A stretch of DNA of 64,000 nt, taken from Ravibacter arvi (GTDB taxonomy: Bacteria > Bacteroidota > Bacteroidia > Cytophagales > Spirosomataceae). Made by a program: the position numbers and the translations under genes. Location: NCBI RefSeq assembly GCF_039540405.1, contig NZ_BAABEY010000030.1:62001-126000 (forward strand), written 5' to 3'. Every line of letters starts with the position of its first letter. Position 1 is the first letter of the stretch. Of this stretch, positions 25,524-35,500 are shown one piece after another. The notes beneath the pieces are model-generated. The model saw nothing but the letters and a program-made list of their open reading frames with translations, had not been told where the DNA came from and did not search any database.

Positions 25524-26072
25524 TCACGCGCCCAGCTCCTCTATCACGAAATTGTGATTGGTGTAAATGCAGAGATCGGCTGCGATGGTGAGCCCTTCTC
25601 TGACCATGGCGGGCGCAGACAGGTGCGGTGCATGCTTTTTCAATGCACTAGCCGCCGAAAGGGCGTAGTTGCCGCCTGAGCCTATGGCTGCAATGCCGTT
25701 TTCAGGTTCCAGCACGTCGCCGGTACCTGAAATAATAAGTATTTCGGAGCTGTTGGCTACGATCAGCATGGCTTCCAGTTTTCTCAGGTAACGGTCGGTC
25801 CGCCAATCCTTCGCCAGTTCAATGGCCGCGCGTTTCATATTGCCCCCGAAAGCGTTGAGCTTCTCTTCAAATTTTTCCAGTAGGGTAAAAGCGTCTGCTG
25901 TACTTCCCGCAAAGCCCGCCAGTATTTTGCCGTTCTGAAGCTTTCTCACTTTTTGAACATTGCTTTTCGCTACCGTATTGCCCATGGTCGCCTGCCCGTC
26001 GGCGCCGACAGCCACGGCGCCATTATGGACAATTCCAAGAACCGTTGTGGCGTGTATGGTTTGATTCGACAT
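25524..26072 (-). CDS. hslV: ATP-dependent protease peptidase subunit HslV
   Basis: A 182-residue threonine protease of the HslUV complex. The chosen start is the ATG at 26072, giving MSNQTIHATTVLG; the mature enzyme begins at the catalytic Thr of TTVLG (residue 9). An upstream in-frame start would add nine residues without support. Other conserved parts: VAVGADGQATMG, KVRKL, GFAGSTADAFTL and IGSGGNYALSAA. HslV forms two hexameric rings and degrades proteins unfolded by HslU; hslU is not in this window. Confidence 0.94.
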   Translation of the reverse strand: MSNQTIHATTVLGIVHNGAVAVGADGQATMGNTVAKSNVQKVRKLQNGKILAGFAGSTADAFTLLEKFEEKLNAFGGNMKRAAIELAKDWRTDRYLRKLEAMLIVANSSEILIISGTGDVLEPENGIAAIGSGGNYALSAASALKKHAPHLSAPAMVREGLTIAADLCIYTNHNFVIEELGA

Positions 26073-26266
26073 TCTGATTTGAAGTAATGTTTGACACAAT
26101 GATAAAACGTTTTGACGACAAACGCAGGTAAAATTTATAAACCCGGTACGGGGCTGCGAAAGTGCTTGTCCGGCAACCGGCAGAAGATGAGACCGCTAAA
26201 GCCGGGGCACCGAAACCAGAATTACCCTGCCGGAAAAAAAGAAGCAGGTTTACCCCGGCGACCCGG

Positions 26267-26295
26267 TTCGGGAATCGCTTTTTTGCCTACCTTTG
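26267..26295 (+). promoter_or_regulatory. Candidate pyrG promoter
   Basis: TACCTTTG at 26288-26295 fits TAnnTTTG, with TTCG 17 bp upstream at 26267-26270. It lies 33 bp before the ATG at 26328 and supports that start over longer upstream frames. Confidence 0.45.
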
Positions 26296-26327
26296 TATCC
26301 CGTAATCTAATTTATAGCATTCGTCTG

Positions 26328-27968
26328 ATGGCTTCCAAAAAGCAAAAGACCGCAAAGTATATTTTCGTTACGGGCGGTGTAACTTCTTCATTGGGTAAAG
26401 GTATTATTGCCTCTTCTCTTGCCAAACTTCTCCAGTCCAGGGGATTTTCGGTCACTATTCAGAAATTTGATCCCTATATCAACGTCGATCCGGGAACCCT
26501 TAATCCCTACGAGCATGGCGAGTGCTATGTGACAGACGACGGGGCTGAAACCGATCTTGATCTCGGGCACTATGAAAGGTTTCTGAACGTCAATACCTCT
26601 CAGGCCAACAACGTTACGACCGGCCGGATCTATTACAATGTGATCAGCAAGGAGCGCGCGGGAGATTACCTCGGTAAAACCGTTCAGGTGGTGCCGCACA
26701 TTACCGATGAAATCAAGCGCAACATGCTGCTTCTCGGCAAGTCCGGGAATTACGATATCGTGATCACGGAAATAGGCGGTTGTATAGGTGACATCGAGTC
26801 GCTTCCCTTCGTGGAAACGGTCAGGCAGATCAAGTTTGAGATGCCCAAGCAGGATACGCTGGTCATTCACCTCACGCTGATCCCCTACCTGACGTCCGCC
26901 GGGGAGCTTAAAACCAAGCCTACGCAGCATTCGGTAAAGATGCTGAATGAAGCGGGCCTGCAGCCCGACATCCTGGTTTGCAGGACCGAGCATCATCTGC
27001 CGACTGAGCTTAGAAATAAAATCGCGCGTTTCTGTAATGTGCAGGAAAGCTCGGTTATAGAGGCGATGGACGCACCCACCATTTACGATGTGCCCATGCT
27101 GATGCGGCAGGAACGCCTCGATCAGCGGGCTTTGTATATGCTGGACATGTACTCCGAAAAAGACGCCGAATTGAAAGACTGGGAAGGGTTCCTGTCCAGG
27201 CTGAAATATCCGAAGCATACCATCCGCATTGGTCTTGTCGGCAAATACGTTGAGCTCAGAGATGCCTATAAGTCAATCGTAGAATCGTTTATCCACGCAG
27301 GCGCAGAGAATGAGACGAAGGTGATCATCGAGTGGATCCACTCCGAATCGCTCAAGAAGGAAAATGTGGAGCAAACCTTTGCGAACCTGGACGGCGTATT
27401 GGTAGCCCCCGGTTTCGGAGAGCGTGGAATTGAAGGTAAAATTGAAGCCATCCAGTATGTCAGGGAAAACGGGATTCCTTTCGTGGGGATCTGCCTGGGG
27501 ATGCAGATGGCGGTTATCGAATATGCGCGGAACGTGCTCGGCCTTGCCCAGGCCCATTCGGTGGAAATGAATGAAAATACGCCGGAACCTGTGATTGCGC
27601 TAATGGAAGACCAGAAAAAGGTAACCAACAAGGGCGGTACCATGAGGCTGGGAGCATTCAATTGCAGGATCAAGAAAAATACACTTGCGTTTTCTGTCTA
27701 CGGAAAACAAAATATTTCGGAGCGTCACCGTCACCGGTATGAGTTCAACAACCAATACCTCGAGCGTTTTGAAAAAGCAGGTATGAAGGCCGTCGGCGTA
27801 AACCCGGATACCAACCTGGTAGAAATAGTGGAGCTTGAAGGGCATCCGTTTTTCATCGGGGTTCAATTCCACCCGGAGCTGAAAAGTACCGTTCAGAACC
27901 CGCATCCGTTGTTCGTGAATTTTGTCAAATATGCATTGGAGTATCATTTGAAAAAGCAGATGAAGTAG
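26328..27968 (+). CDS. pyrG: CTP synthase
   Basis: A 546-residue enzyme making CTP from UTP, glutamine and ATP, the usual family length. The chosen ATG at 26328 gives MASKKQKTAKYIFVTGGV; the frame is open far upstream (to 26112), but that extension has no family character and would include the promoter. Synthetase domain: GGVTSSLGKGI (P-loop), QKFDPYINVDPGTLNPYEHGE and GGCIGDIES. Glutaminase domain: APGFGERG, GICLGMQ with the catalytic Cys, and the His-Glu pair in FHPEL. No ligand or partner gene nearby. Confidence 0.97.
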   Translation: MASKKQKTAKYIFVTGGVTSSLGKGIIASSLAKLLQSRGFSVTIQKFDPYINVDPGTLNPYEHGECYVTDDGAETDLDLGHYERFLNVNTSQANNVTTGRIYYNVISKERAGDYLGKTVQVVPHITDEIKRNMLLLGKSGNYDIVITEIGGCIGDIESLPFVETVRQIKFEMPKQDTLVIHLTLIPYLTSAGELKTKPTQHSVKMLNEAGLQPDILVCRTEHHLPTELRNKIARFCNVQESSVIEAMDAPTIYDVPMLMRQERLDQRALYMLDMYSEKDAELKDWEGFLSRLKYPKHTIRIGLVGKYVELRDAYKSIVESFIHAGAENETKVIIEWIHSESLKKENVEQTFANLDGVLVAPGFGERGIEGKIEAIQYVRENGIPFVGICLGMQMAVIEYARNVLGLAQAHSVEMNENTPEPVIALMEDQKKVTNKGGTMRLGAFNCRIKKNTLAFSVYGKQNISERHRHRYEFNNQYLERFEKAGMKAVGVNPDTNLVEIVELEGHPFFIGVQFHPELKSTVQNPHPLFVNFVKYALEYHLKKQMK

Positions 27969-27996
27969 TTTCGGCCTCATACCTGGCTCCGCATCG

Positions 27997-28027
27997 CTTA
28001 CACCTTATAAAAAATAGTGTAATTTTG
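27997..28027 (+). promoter_or_regulatory. Candidate yidC promoter
   Basis: TAATTTTG (28020-28027) matches TAnnTTTG; the -33 position (27997-28000) reads CTTA, one or two bases off. It lies 70 bp before the ATG at 28097. Confidence 0.35.
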
Positions 28028-28096
28028 CCTCCTCAAAAAATGCAGAACACCTTGGGGCGTCTTGTTAGTGGGGATCTTTTCAATCGATTGAGTTAA

Positions 28097-29932
28097 ATGG
28101 ATAAAAACAATATTATTGGAATTGTAATCATATTCCTGATGCTGATAGGGTATACCTATCTGGCGCCAAATCCGGAACCGCAAGTGTCGACCGAGACCAG
28201 CGGGCAGGTAGTGGAACCAAAGGAAAAGACACTTGCCGATGCGGGCACGGCTGATTCGGTTACGGTTCAGAGCGGAGATACTACCCGGCGCGTACCGGTA
28301 GCATTTTCGGACGTGAAAGTCAAGACCAAAGACCTTGAAGTCGTTTTTTCTGATAAAGGCGGGGTGATCAGGGAGGTCAGGCTGAACCAGTACAAGACCT
28401 ATGACCAAAAGCCGCTGTACCTTGTGGCGGAAGGGCATAACCGTTTTCAGTTGGAATACCCGACGGCCTCGGGCACGATCAACCTGGAGAATGCCTATTT
28501 TGCTGCTGATCAGAAAGGTGAAATCCAGTTGGGAGAAGCCGATTCATTGCAGCTGAAATTCAGACACCAGCTTCCCAACAATGAATGGGTAGAGCAAAGC
28601 TACGTTGTGAGAGGGTCGGGATATCTTATCGGATATTCGTTGAAGTCGTCGTCAGGAGCGGGGCAATACGATAAATCTCTGCGGTTTGTGTGGACCAATG
28701 ACATGCTCCAGTTGGAGAATGACATGAAGGAGAACCGCAAGGTAGTTACGGTCAACTATTATACGGACGCCCTGGATGATCTCGGGATTTCGCCTGACGG
28801 CGCTCTGGAGGAGTCCACTGCAAACCCGGTCAAATGGTTTACCATCAAACACAAATATTTCCTGTCGGGTCTTATCGCTGATAATACGCCGTTCCAGTCG
28901 TTTCGTGCAGGGAGCAGTGTAAATCCTGCCAGCCTGGATGTTGTGAAAACCGTGAATGTGGAAACCGCTATTCCGGTGGCTGATATCCAGAAGGGGAACG
29001 CCAATTTCCAATACTACTTCGGGCCGAATGACTACCATGTAGTCGGAAAGGTGAATGCCGAAAATTTTGAGCAGAATGTATACCTCGGCTACGCTTTCCT
29101 GAAGCCGATCAACAAGTATTTCCTGGTTCCGCTCTTTAATTTCCTGGAGCGTTTCTTCTCCAATTACGGGCTGCTCATTATCTGCCTGGTATTGATTGTG
29201 AAAACCATCCTGATGCCACTTACCTACAAATCGTATGTAAGTATGGCCAAGATGAAAGTGATGGCGCCCGAGATAGAAGAAATCAGGAGCAAGTACCCTG
29301 ACGACATGGCGAAACAGCAGCAGGAGCAGATGAAGCTGTACCAGCAGGTAGGTGTTAGCCCCTTAAGCGGCTGTATTCCTGTCCTGGCTACCATGCCGAT
29401 TTTGTTCTCCCTGTTTTTCCTGTTCCCGAACCTGATCGAATTGCGCCAGAAAGCATTTCTCTGGGCAACCGACCTTTCGACCTATGATGCCTTTGTCAAA
29501 TTCCCGTTCACCATTCCGTTTTATGGTGACCACCTGAGTTTGTTTACAGTGCTGATGACGGTTTCAAGTATCGGGTATGCCTATTACAGCAACCAGATGA
29601 CGCCTGCACAGCCGGGCCCGATCAACATGAAGTACCTGAGCTACGTGATGCCGGTAATGTTCATGTTTTTCCTGAACTCGTTCCCGGCCGGACTTACCTT
29701 CTATTATTTCGTCTCCAACCTGGTCACCATTGTTCAGCAGCTGATCATCAGGAGAATGGTCGACGACGACAAAATCAGGGCGATCCTTGACGGCAACCGT
29801 CAGAAGTTCAAAGACAAACCTCAGAAACAGTCCAAATTCAGGAATTATATAGAGAAGTCCCTGCAGGCAGCGGAAGAAGCCAAAAAGAAGCAGGAAGAAG
29901 CGCAGCGCAAGGCAGGAGGGAAGAAGAAATGA
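28097..29932 (+). CDS. yidC: Membrane protein insertase YidC
   Basis: A 611-residue inner-membrane insertase and chaperone. An N-terminal signal-anchor helix (NIIGIVIIFLMLIGYTYL, residues 4-21) is followed by a large periplasmic domain (about 60-360). The conserved insertase region has five helices (about 365-560), with SYVSMAKMKVMAPEI and KYPDDMAKQQQEQMKLY in the cytoplasmic loop. A positively charged tail rich in Lys and Gln ends the protein. It acts with SecYEG or alone to insert membrane proteins. A strong terminator follows. Confidence 0.96.
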   Translation: MDKNNIIGIVIIFLMLIGYTYLAPNPEPQVSTETSGQVVEPKEKTLADAGTADSVTVQSGDTTRRVPVAFSDVKVKTKDLEVVFSDKGGVIREVRLNQYKTYDQKPLYLVAEGHNRFQLEYPTASGTINLENAYFAADQKGEIQLGEADSLQLKFRHQLPNNEWVEQSYVVRGSGYLIGYSLKSSSGAGQYDKSLRFVWTNDMLQLENDMKENRKVVTVNYYTDALDDLGISPDGALEESTANPVKWFTIKHKYFLSGLIADNTPFQSFRAGSSVNPASLDVVKTVNVETAIPVADIQKGNANFQYYFGPNDYHVVGKVNAENFEQNVYLGYAFLKPINKYFLVPLFNFLERFFSNYGLLIICLVLIVKTILMPLTYKSYVSMAKMKVMAPEIEEIRSKYPDDMAKQQQEQMKLYQQVGVSPLSGCIPVLATMPILFSLFFLFPNLIELRQKAFLWATDLSTYDAFVKFPFTIPFYGDHLSLFTVLMTVSSIGYAYYSNQMTPAQPGPINMKYLSYVMPVMFMFFLNSFPAGLTFYYFVSNLVTIVQQLIIRRMVDDDKIRAILDGNRQKFKDKPQKQSKFRNYIEKSLQAAEEAKKKQEEAQRKAGGKKK

Positions 29933-29942
29933 GCAGTAGATT

Positions 29943-29988
29943 CAGGAGTTTTTCCCGGATAACAGGGAAAAACTCCTGGTTTTTTTTA
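29943..29988 (+). terminator. Rho-independent terminator of yidC
   Basis: CAGGAGTTTTTCCC (29943-29956) pairs perfectly with GGGAAAAACTCCTG (29965-29978), followed by a T run at 29980-29988. Confidence 0.92.
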
Positions 29989-30024
29989 TCCACATCACAG
30001 CGACCGGCTCGGAATTAGAAAGGA

Positions 30025-31755
30025 ATGAACAGACTAACCGGAATACTGTTTTTTTTAGCGCTGGCCTATACCGCATCAGCGCAGACTACCAGAAAAAAAG
30101 GCGGTGACGCTGAATACAGCGCAGCAATACAGGCCTTTAAAGCGGGCCGTTATGGTGAGGCGATGAACAAATTTGCGCCTCTTGCCCGCGATTATACCAA
30201 CCAGGAACGCAGCGTATTTGCCCACTACTACTATGCAAATGCCGCGCAGCGCCTGGATAAGGACAAGGAAAGTTTTGGCATGCTCCAGCAGCTGATGAAC
30301 CGCTACCCGGGTTGGGGAAGGCGTGACGAAGTCTATTACCTGGCAGGCCTGGTTAATTTTAAAATGAAAAATTATTACCGGGCACTCGATTACCTCGGGA
30401 AAATCTCGGTATCGTCGTTTCAGAACGACGTCGCGGGCCTGAAACAGAAATTCCTGGCCAATGTCACCGACATGCCGACGCTCAAAGGGCTATTTAAGCA
30501 ATTCCCCGATGACCGGGTGGTGGCCAGCTACCTGGTGAAGGCAATCCGGGAAAGAAAAAGTGCGACCGCCCAGGACCGGGAAATGGCGGAGAATCTGGTT
30601 CAGCAATTCAAGCTGAGCGAGGAACAGCCGCGCACCAAAGAAAAGGCCGGCAGCAAGACGGACTGGGTCCGGAAAGCCAGGGAGGAGAAGAAGTATTACG
30701 ACGTAGCGGTTCTTTTGCCGTTTCGCGTTAGTGCCTTCGATGCGTCAAGCAGGAACCGGAATAATCAATACGTATTTGATTACTACACGGGGCTGCTGAT
30801 GGCTCAGAAAGCGCTGCTTAAGGAAAAAATTGATGTCAGGCTGACGCCATTCGATATCGGGAATGTGCGGAATTCCGTTTCCGGCCTCGCAAGCGATGAG
30901 GCTTTCGGTCACGCAGACCTGGTGCTAGGGCCGCTGTATCCGGAAACCAGTGAGGAAGCCGCAGAGTTTTCACGTAAATCGGGCGTCCCGGTGATTAACC
31001 CGCTTTCTACCGACAGTAAGCTGCTGGCGGAAAAATCCAGCCATTACTACCTGGCGCATGCCAGCCTGGATCTTCAGTCGAGGCAGGTTGCGGATGTAGC
31101 AAAAAGCATTGATCCGAACGTGACGGCGGTAATTTATTGGGGCGATTCGTCCAAAGATTCCACGCTGGCGGCACTGTACGCGAAGGAGGTACAGGCAGTT
31201 GGGGGCAAAGTGCTTGCCTTGAAGAAGATAGGCGGGAGCGGGGAGACCATCAACCCCTCTATCGCAAATGACGGTGCTTTGAAACCGAGCCACGTCGCTT
31301 TCTTTTCTACCGACCCGAGGTCAGGAAGGGCCCTGCTGAACGCCATGCGAAGCGCCGGGTATGAAACGACGCCGGTGATCGCAACCGCTACCAGCTTTGA
31401 CCGGTATAATACCGATTTTGATATCTATGGACGGGATTTGTACCTGCTCGATACCGATTTTGTGGATTACGGAAGACCGGAAGTGAAAAGGTTTCAATAC
31501 GATTATTTCCTGGCCAACGGTACACTGCCCTCCGTTTACGCTTTCCAGGGATATGATCAGCTTCTTTTCTTCGGACGGAAGCTGGATAAATTTAAGGACA
31601 AGATCACTGAAGGTATTTCCCAATCGTCGGCGTCTGACGCGGAGGGGTACCTGATCGCCGGCTTTGATTACCGGAAAACCCGGGAGAACGCTATATTCTC
31701 CGTTCGGAAACACCAGGGCAATAATAGCTGGGTACCGGTCGCAATACACCGTTAA
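30025..31755 (+). CDS. Exported TPR and periplasmic-binding-like protein
   Basis: A 576-residue protein. Residues 1-20 are a signal peptide (LAYTASAQ). Residues about 25-150 are TPR-like: AIQAFKAGRYGEAMNKFAPLA, then FAHYYYANAAQRL and YYLAGLVNFKMKNYYRALDYLG. From about 225 (YDVAVLLPFRV) on there is a type I periplasmic-binding fold as in the LivJ or LppC/LpoA group, with HADLVLGPLYP and VPVINPLSTDS. This layout fits Bacteroidota outer-periplasm proteins similar to penicillin-binding-protein activators, but a ligand or partner is not known. It lies 92 bp after yidC beyond a terminator. Confidence 0.75.
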   Translation: MNRLTGILFFLALAYTASAQTTRKKGGDAEYSAAIQAFKAGRYGEAMNKFAPLARDYTNQERSVFAHYYYANAAQRLDKDKESFGMLQQLMNRYPGWGRRDEVYYLAGLVNFKMKNYYRALDYLGKISVSSFQNDVAGLKQKFLANVTDMPTLKGLFKQFPDDRVVASYLVKAIRERKSATAQDREMAENLVQQFKLSEEQPRTKEKAGSKTDWVRKAREEKKYYDVAVLLPFRVSAFDASSRNRNNQYVFDYYTGLLMAQKALLKEKIDVRLTPFDIGNVRNSVSGLASDEAFGHADLVLGPLYPETSEEAAEFSRKSGVPVINPLSTDSKLLAEKSSHYYLAHASLDLQSRQVADVAKSIDPNVTAVIYWGDSSKDSTLAALYAKEVQAVGGKVLALKKIGGSGETINPSIANDGALKPSHVAFFSTDPRSGRALLNAMRSAGYETTPVIATATSFDRYNTDFDIYGRDLYLLDTDFVDYGRPEVKRFQYDYFLANGTLPSVYAFQGYDQLLFFGRKLDKFKDKITEGISQSSASDAEGYLIAGFDYRKTRENAIFSVRKHQGNNSWVPVAIHR

Positions 31756-31823
31756 CAGTTTTTGCCGTTTGCAGGCCTCCCCTTTGAGAGAATGTGCTAA
31801 AGTTTGGCAGGCCGGAACACCAC

Positions 31824-31854
31824 TTTGACGGGTTTTACGTTATGTGTAGGTATC
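31824..31854 (+). promoter_or_regulatory. Candidate promoter for the DUF1361 gene
   Basis: TTTG at 31824-31827 is followed by exactly 19 bp and then TAGGTATC (31847-31854), a partial fit to TAnnTTTG. It is 16 bp before the TTG start chosen for the gene. Confidence 0.35.
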
Positions 31855-31870
31855 AGCCATCCAAGACATT

Positions 31871-32581
31871 TTGTTTTTCTCCAGGTACAGGCTTTCCCGC
31901 ATTGATTTCCATCGCGACAAGGAGTCGGTTGTCACCATTGAGGGGGTGGTAGCCCTGCTTTTGTTGTTGATATTGAGCCTTGCTGCGGTAGTTTACCACC
32001 TGATCAGGATTCAGTATAACGGCGCGGTCGATTTTTCGCTCGACTGGAATCTTTTCCTGAGCTGGATTCCGCTGCTGATCGCCTATGTGGCGCGGGTCCA
32101 CTCCAGGGCGCGCCCCAAGCAGTACCCTGTTACCATTTTACTGAGCTTTTCGTGGCTGCTGTTCTTCCCGAATGCGCCTTACATGATTACCGACCTCATA
32201 CATTTGAGCGTCGATTATGGCAGAAACATTACCTGGCACGATGCGATTATGTTGTTTTACTATGCCCAGGTCAGTCTCATCAACGGGCTGATTTCGTTGT
32301 ATTGGGTGCACCACGCCTGGCTTCGTGTTTTTGGCGGCAGAATCGGAAATATACTGCTGTTGCTCTCGCTGCCCCTGGCAGGGTACGGAATCTACCTGGG
32401 GCGGATCAAACGGCTGAACAGCTGGGACATTATTACGGATCCTGTCCGTCATCTCGGGCTGGTGGTGAAGGACATAACGGAAAAGACGGCTATCCTGTTT
32501 GCCGCTGAGTTCGCGCTTCTGCTCGGAATGCTCTACCTTGTATTATGGGTATTGTTACGGTACCGGATACGCAAGGTATAA
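31871..32581 (+). CDS. DUF1361 integral membrane protein
   Basis: A 236-residue membrane protein with about six or seven hydrophobic helices. FFPNAPYMITDL (about residue 97), HDAIMLFYYAQ and YLGRIKRLNSWDI are typical of the DUF1361 family, whose function is unknown. The start is TTG at 31871; an in-frame stop directly upstream (31847) excludes a longer protein and no earlier ATG is available. It converges with the gene at 32592, with only 10 bp between the stops. Confidence 0.85.
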   Translation: MFFSRYRLSRIDFHRDKESVVTIEGVVALLLLLILSLAAVVYHLIRIQYNGAVDFSLDWNLFLSWIPLLIAYVARVHSRARPKQYPVTILLSFSWLLFFPNAPYMITDLIHLSVDYGRNITWHDAIMLFYYAQVSLINGLISLYWVHHAWLRVFGGRIGNILLLLSLPLAGYGIYLGRIKRLNSWDIITDPVRHLGLVVKDITEKTAILFAAEFALLLGMLYLVLWVLLRYRIRKV

Positions 32582-32591
32582 TAAACCCGGC

Positions 32592-33023
32592 CTATTGATC
32601 TCTGAAACGGAGAAAATCCCAGAAACCACTTTTAGACAACTGCTGCAGTTTGTGCTGTTGCTCGTAATCGAGTACGGCAATCATCCTTTCTCTTTTTTCT
32701 TTTTGTAAAGCGCGCAGGTGTTTTCGCTTGGTTGAGGGCCGGCTGGCCATTTTGGCTTCTTTCCTGCTGTATTTACGCTCAATCTTATTGATCTTGCGGA
32801 CCTGCTTCGGCCGTAATTCCAGCTCGGCGGCAAACTTCTCGAGATTTTTCTGAAAGTTACGGTTGTTCAGTCTGGAAGGCTTGCTGATTTCCTGGTCCGA
32901 AGCAAGGGTTTCCTGTTCATACCTGCTCTGCGAAAACACAGTCGCGGGAGCAACGAGACAAAGTAAAAGCAGCATCCCGAAAGAAAGCATCGGGAAAGAA
33001 ACCGGGAACCTGGATGGGCGCAT
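32592..33023 (-). CDS. Small secreted protein of unknown function, Spy/CpxP-like helix content
   Basis: A 143-residue protein with a signal peptide (FPMLSFGMLLLLCLVAPATVFSQ), then a helical, very basic segment (LRPKQVRKINKIERKYSRKEAKM, KRKHLRALQKEKRERMIAVLDYEQQHKL). The repeated charged heptads and the closing LDYEQQHKLQQL resemble LTXXQ/Spy-type periplasmic chaperones; this is inference. The start chosen is the ATG at 33023, just before RPSRFP; a longer version from 33050 is possible. It lies 60 bp after the beta-barrel receptor gene on the same strand. Confidence 0.6.
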   Translation of the reverse strand: MRPSRFPVSFPMLSFGMLLLLCLVAPATVFSQSRYEQETLASDQEISKPSRLNNRNFQKNLEKFAAELELRPKQVRKINKIERKYSRKEAKMASRPSTKRKHLRALQKEKRERMIAVLDYEQQHKLQQLSKSGFWDFLRFRDQ

Positions 33024-33082
33024 ATTGAAGCTGGTTGATTTAACCCTCAATTAACGAAGCACCGCCTTAAAACGTATTCCTC

Positions 33083-35500
33083 CTAGCCTTGCTGTGCCAT
33101 AATTTTTCCGAACTTGTAATTGGCTGTTATCCCGATGTACCGGTTGGTCCTGTGCCATTCCGAATGCTGGATATAGGTAGGGGTAGCGAGGTTATTTCTG
33201 TAACGACGCGACAGGAAGATGTCCTGGATGTTGAGAGAAATAAAGGCCCGCTTTTCAAAGAAGCTTTTGCGTATGCTCGCATTGCCCTGAAATACCCCCA
33301 TCCGCGTACCTTGGGCAATTGCTTTCGGCCCGTCATAGTTCACATAAACAGAGCCTCGTAGTCCGGCAGGAAGCTGGAAAAAAGTATTCAGGTTACCGGA
33401 AAAGGACCATCTGCGGTTGTCGATTTGGGCAGGCACCGATACAATCTCATTCCTGAAAAAACGTCCGCTGGTATTGATTTTGAGTTTATCGCCCAGCAGC
33501 TTGAGCGAAAGGTCTGTTTCAACGCCGTATGAAAGGTCGCGGCCCACGTTATCAAAGCTGGTATAGGAGATCCCCTCCTCGTCGATTGTCCGGATGGTGG
33601 TAATGGCATTGTTCGAATAGCTGGTAAACAGCGATGAGCCGATACCTAGAACTTCTTTGTAATTGCTGTATCCAAGGTCCATGCGGTGTGTAAACTCGGG
33701 GCTCAGGTTCGGATTTCCGGTCCTGATATTTCTCGGGTCGGTGATGTCGGTATAGGGGTTAAGCCAGTCGGCATTGGGGCGTTGCACGCGCCTGCTATAG
33801 TTGAGTTTGACGAGAGAAGCGTCGTCGATTTTTCTCGATACTGAAAAAGACGGGATCATGTTCAGGAAATGAACCGAAAATTTGCGGTTCATACTGACCT
33901 GGTCGAGGTACTGGGTCATATTGCTCAGCCGCAGCCCGGCACGGAACCCCCAGTCTTTCCACTTTTGCGTGGCGCTCACATAGCCGGAGTACAGGGCATC
34001 GCGGTAACCGAAAATGTTACTGATCCTTTCGTCGTAGATAAAATCCCCGGTTTCGCTGTCGTAGGTATAAAGCAGGTTGTTGTTGTTCCGGGTATTTTGG
34101 CGGGTATGGCCGCCCGCAATCAGGGTAAGGTTTTCATTGACGGGCCATGAGAAATCAATTTTGCCATGCAGCGACCGGCTGTTATTGTCGCGCTGGTTGT
34201 ATTGTTGCCGCTGCAGTTTGATCTCGTCACTTTCCTGGATCAGGTCGGAACGGCCGTCGGAACCGCCGGTTGTATAGTTCAGGCTGGCGGTGAGGTTGTG
34301 TTCGCGCTGCGAGAATTCCTGCCTGAAATCCAATCCGTAAGTGATGTTCTGACCATCGGTATTCCCCCGGTTAATCCGGTTGAATTTTTGTTTCACGACG
34401 TCATCGGGATAAACGGTCCGGTTGGCAGTGAACCCGCTGCTTTCGTTTTGATTATTACTGAAGTTGATCGAAGCCCCCACATTGGTTTTGGGCGAAAAGT
34501 CATAGCCGGCCTGGATCCGTCCGAACCCGTTGGCGTTTTTGTTGACCCCGTTGCCTTCCTGGAAAAGTGTTGAAGGTACCTCACCCAGCAGATTCTGGCG
34601 GTTCAGCCGGCGGGTGTTCAGTACCTGGGAGGTCTGGTAGCTTCCGGAAGCCCTCAAAACAAGTTTCTCTGATTTGTAGTTAAAGTTTCCGCCCGCATTA
34701 TAATGGTCGTAGTTCCCCGCGCTCAGCCTTACGTTACCGTTCATACCTACGATGGTGGCCTTTTTCGTGATGATATCAATTACCCCGCTGGCGCCGTCTG
34801 CTTCGTATTTGGCAGAAGGCGAGGTGATTACGTCAATTCTTTCAATCAGGTCCGAAGGAAAGCTCTGCAGAACGGTGGCCAGGTCGCTCCCGTACTGGCT
34901 GGAAGGTTTTCCGTCGATCAGCACAACAATGTTCGACATCCCCCTTATCATCGGCGAGCCGTTTTCATCCATGGACACGGCCGGGAGCTTTTCAAGCAGC
35001 TCGCTCGCATTGTTGCTGGAAGCCAGCAGGTCCTGGCCTATGTTGATGGAAGTTTTGTCTATATCGGTGACAATCATCGATTTCTCTGCGACAATCTTTA
35101 CCTCCTGTAACTGGTTGGCCTCGTTCCTAACCTGGATAACACCCAGGTTAATCAGCCTGGACTCTACCGGTACCTGAACATTCGGCACCACTTCCGGCTC
35201 AAACCCGATAGAAGATACTTTGACCAGGTAGTTGCCCGGAGCTACGCTGACGAGTTCAAATACACCATTCTCATCGGCGGAAACACCCATTACCACCGAT
35301 GAATCAGGGCGCAGGAGCGCAATGGTGGCAAAGGGTACCGACTCGCTGCCGCCTTTTTCGACTACCCGGCCGGTCACTTTAGCGCCATTCGCCTGAAAGG
35401 CCGACACTGGAGCAGAAATCAAAAGCAGGAAAATCAAAAAAGCCAGGGGAGTTTGAAAAAACTTCACTTTAATTGGGGCTGTTACAAAAGAAACTATCAT
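33083..35500 (-). CDS. TonB-dependent-type outer membrane beta-barrel protein
   Basis: An 805-residue outer-membrane protein. Signal peptide (LAFLIFLLLISAPVSAFQ) at about 20-36. A carboxypeptidase-regulatory-like beta-sandwich follows (GRVVEKGGSESVPFATIALL, APGNYLVKVSSIGFEP), then a plug domain (MIRGMSNIVVLIDGKPSS, IERIDVITSPSAKYEADGASGVIDI), and a barrel of the OMP_b-brl_3 type. The substrate is unknown. A short secreted protein gene follows 60 bp later and may be in the same transcript. Confidence 0.85.
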   Translation of the reverse strand: MIVSFVTAPIKVKFFQTPLAFLIFLLLISAPVSAFQANGAKVTGRVVEKGGSESVPFATIALLRPDSSVVMGVSADENGVFELVSVAPGNYLVKVSSIGFEPEVVPNVQVPVESRLINLGVIQVRNEANQLQEVKIVAEKSMIVTDIDKTSINIGQDLLASSNNASELLEKLPAVSMDENGSPMIRGMSNIVVLIDGKPSSQYGSDLATVLQSFPSDLIERIDVITSPSAKYEADGASGVIDIITKKATIVGMNGNVRLSAGNYDHYNAGGNFNYKSEKLVLRASGSYQTSQVLNTRRLNRQNLLGEVPSTLFQEGNGVNKNANGFGRIQAGYDFSPKTNVGASINFSNNQNESSGFTANRTVYPDDVVKQKFNRINRGNTDGQNITYGLDFRQEFSQREHNLTASLNYTTGGSDGRSDLIQESDEIKLQRQQYNQRDNNSRSLHGKIDFSWPVNENLTLIAGGHTRQNTRNNNNLLYTYDSETGDFIYDERISNIFGYRDALYSGYVSATQKWKDWGFRAGLRLSNMTQYLDQVSMNRKFSVHFLNMIPSFSVSRKIDDASLVKLNYSRRVQRPNADWLNPYTDITDPRNIRTGNPNLSPEFTHRMDLGYSNYKEVLGIGSSLFTSYSNNAITTIRTIDEEGISYTSFDNVGRDLSYGVETDLSLKLLGDKLKINTSGRFFRNEIVSVPAQIDNRRWSFSGNLNTFFQLPAGLRGSVYVNYDGPKAIAQGTRMGVFQGNASIRKSFFEKRAFISLNIQDIFLSRRYRNNLATPTYIQHSEWHRTNRYIGITANYKFGKIMAQQG

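Noticed and set aside
26112..26327. N-terminal extension of pyrG
   Set aside because: It has no family character and contains the candidate promoter at 26267-26295; the ATG at 26328 gives the normal length.
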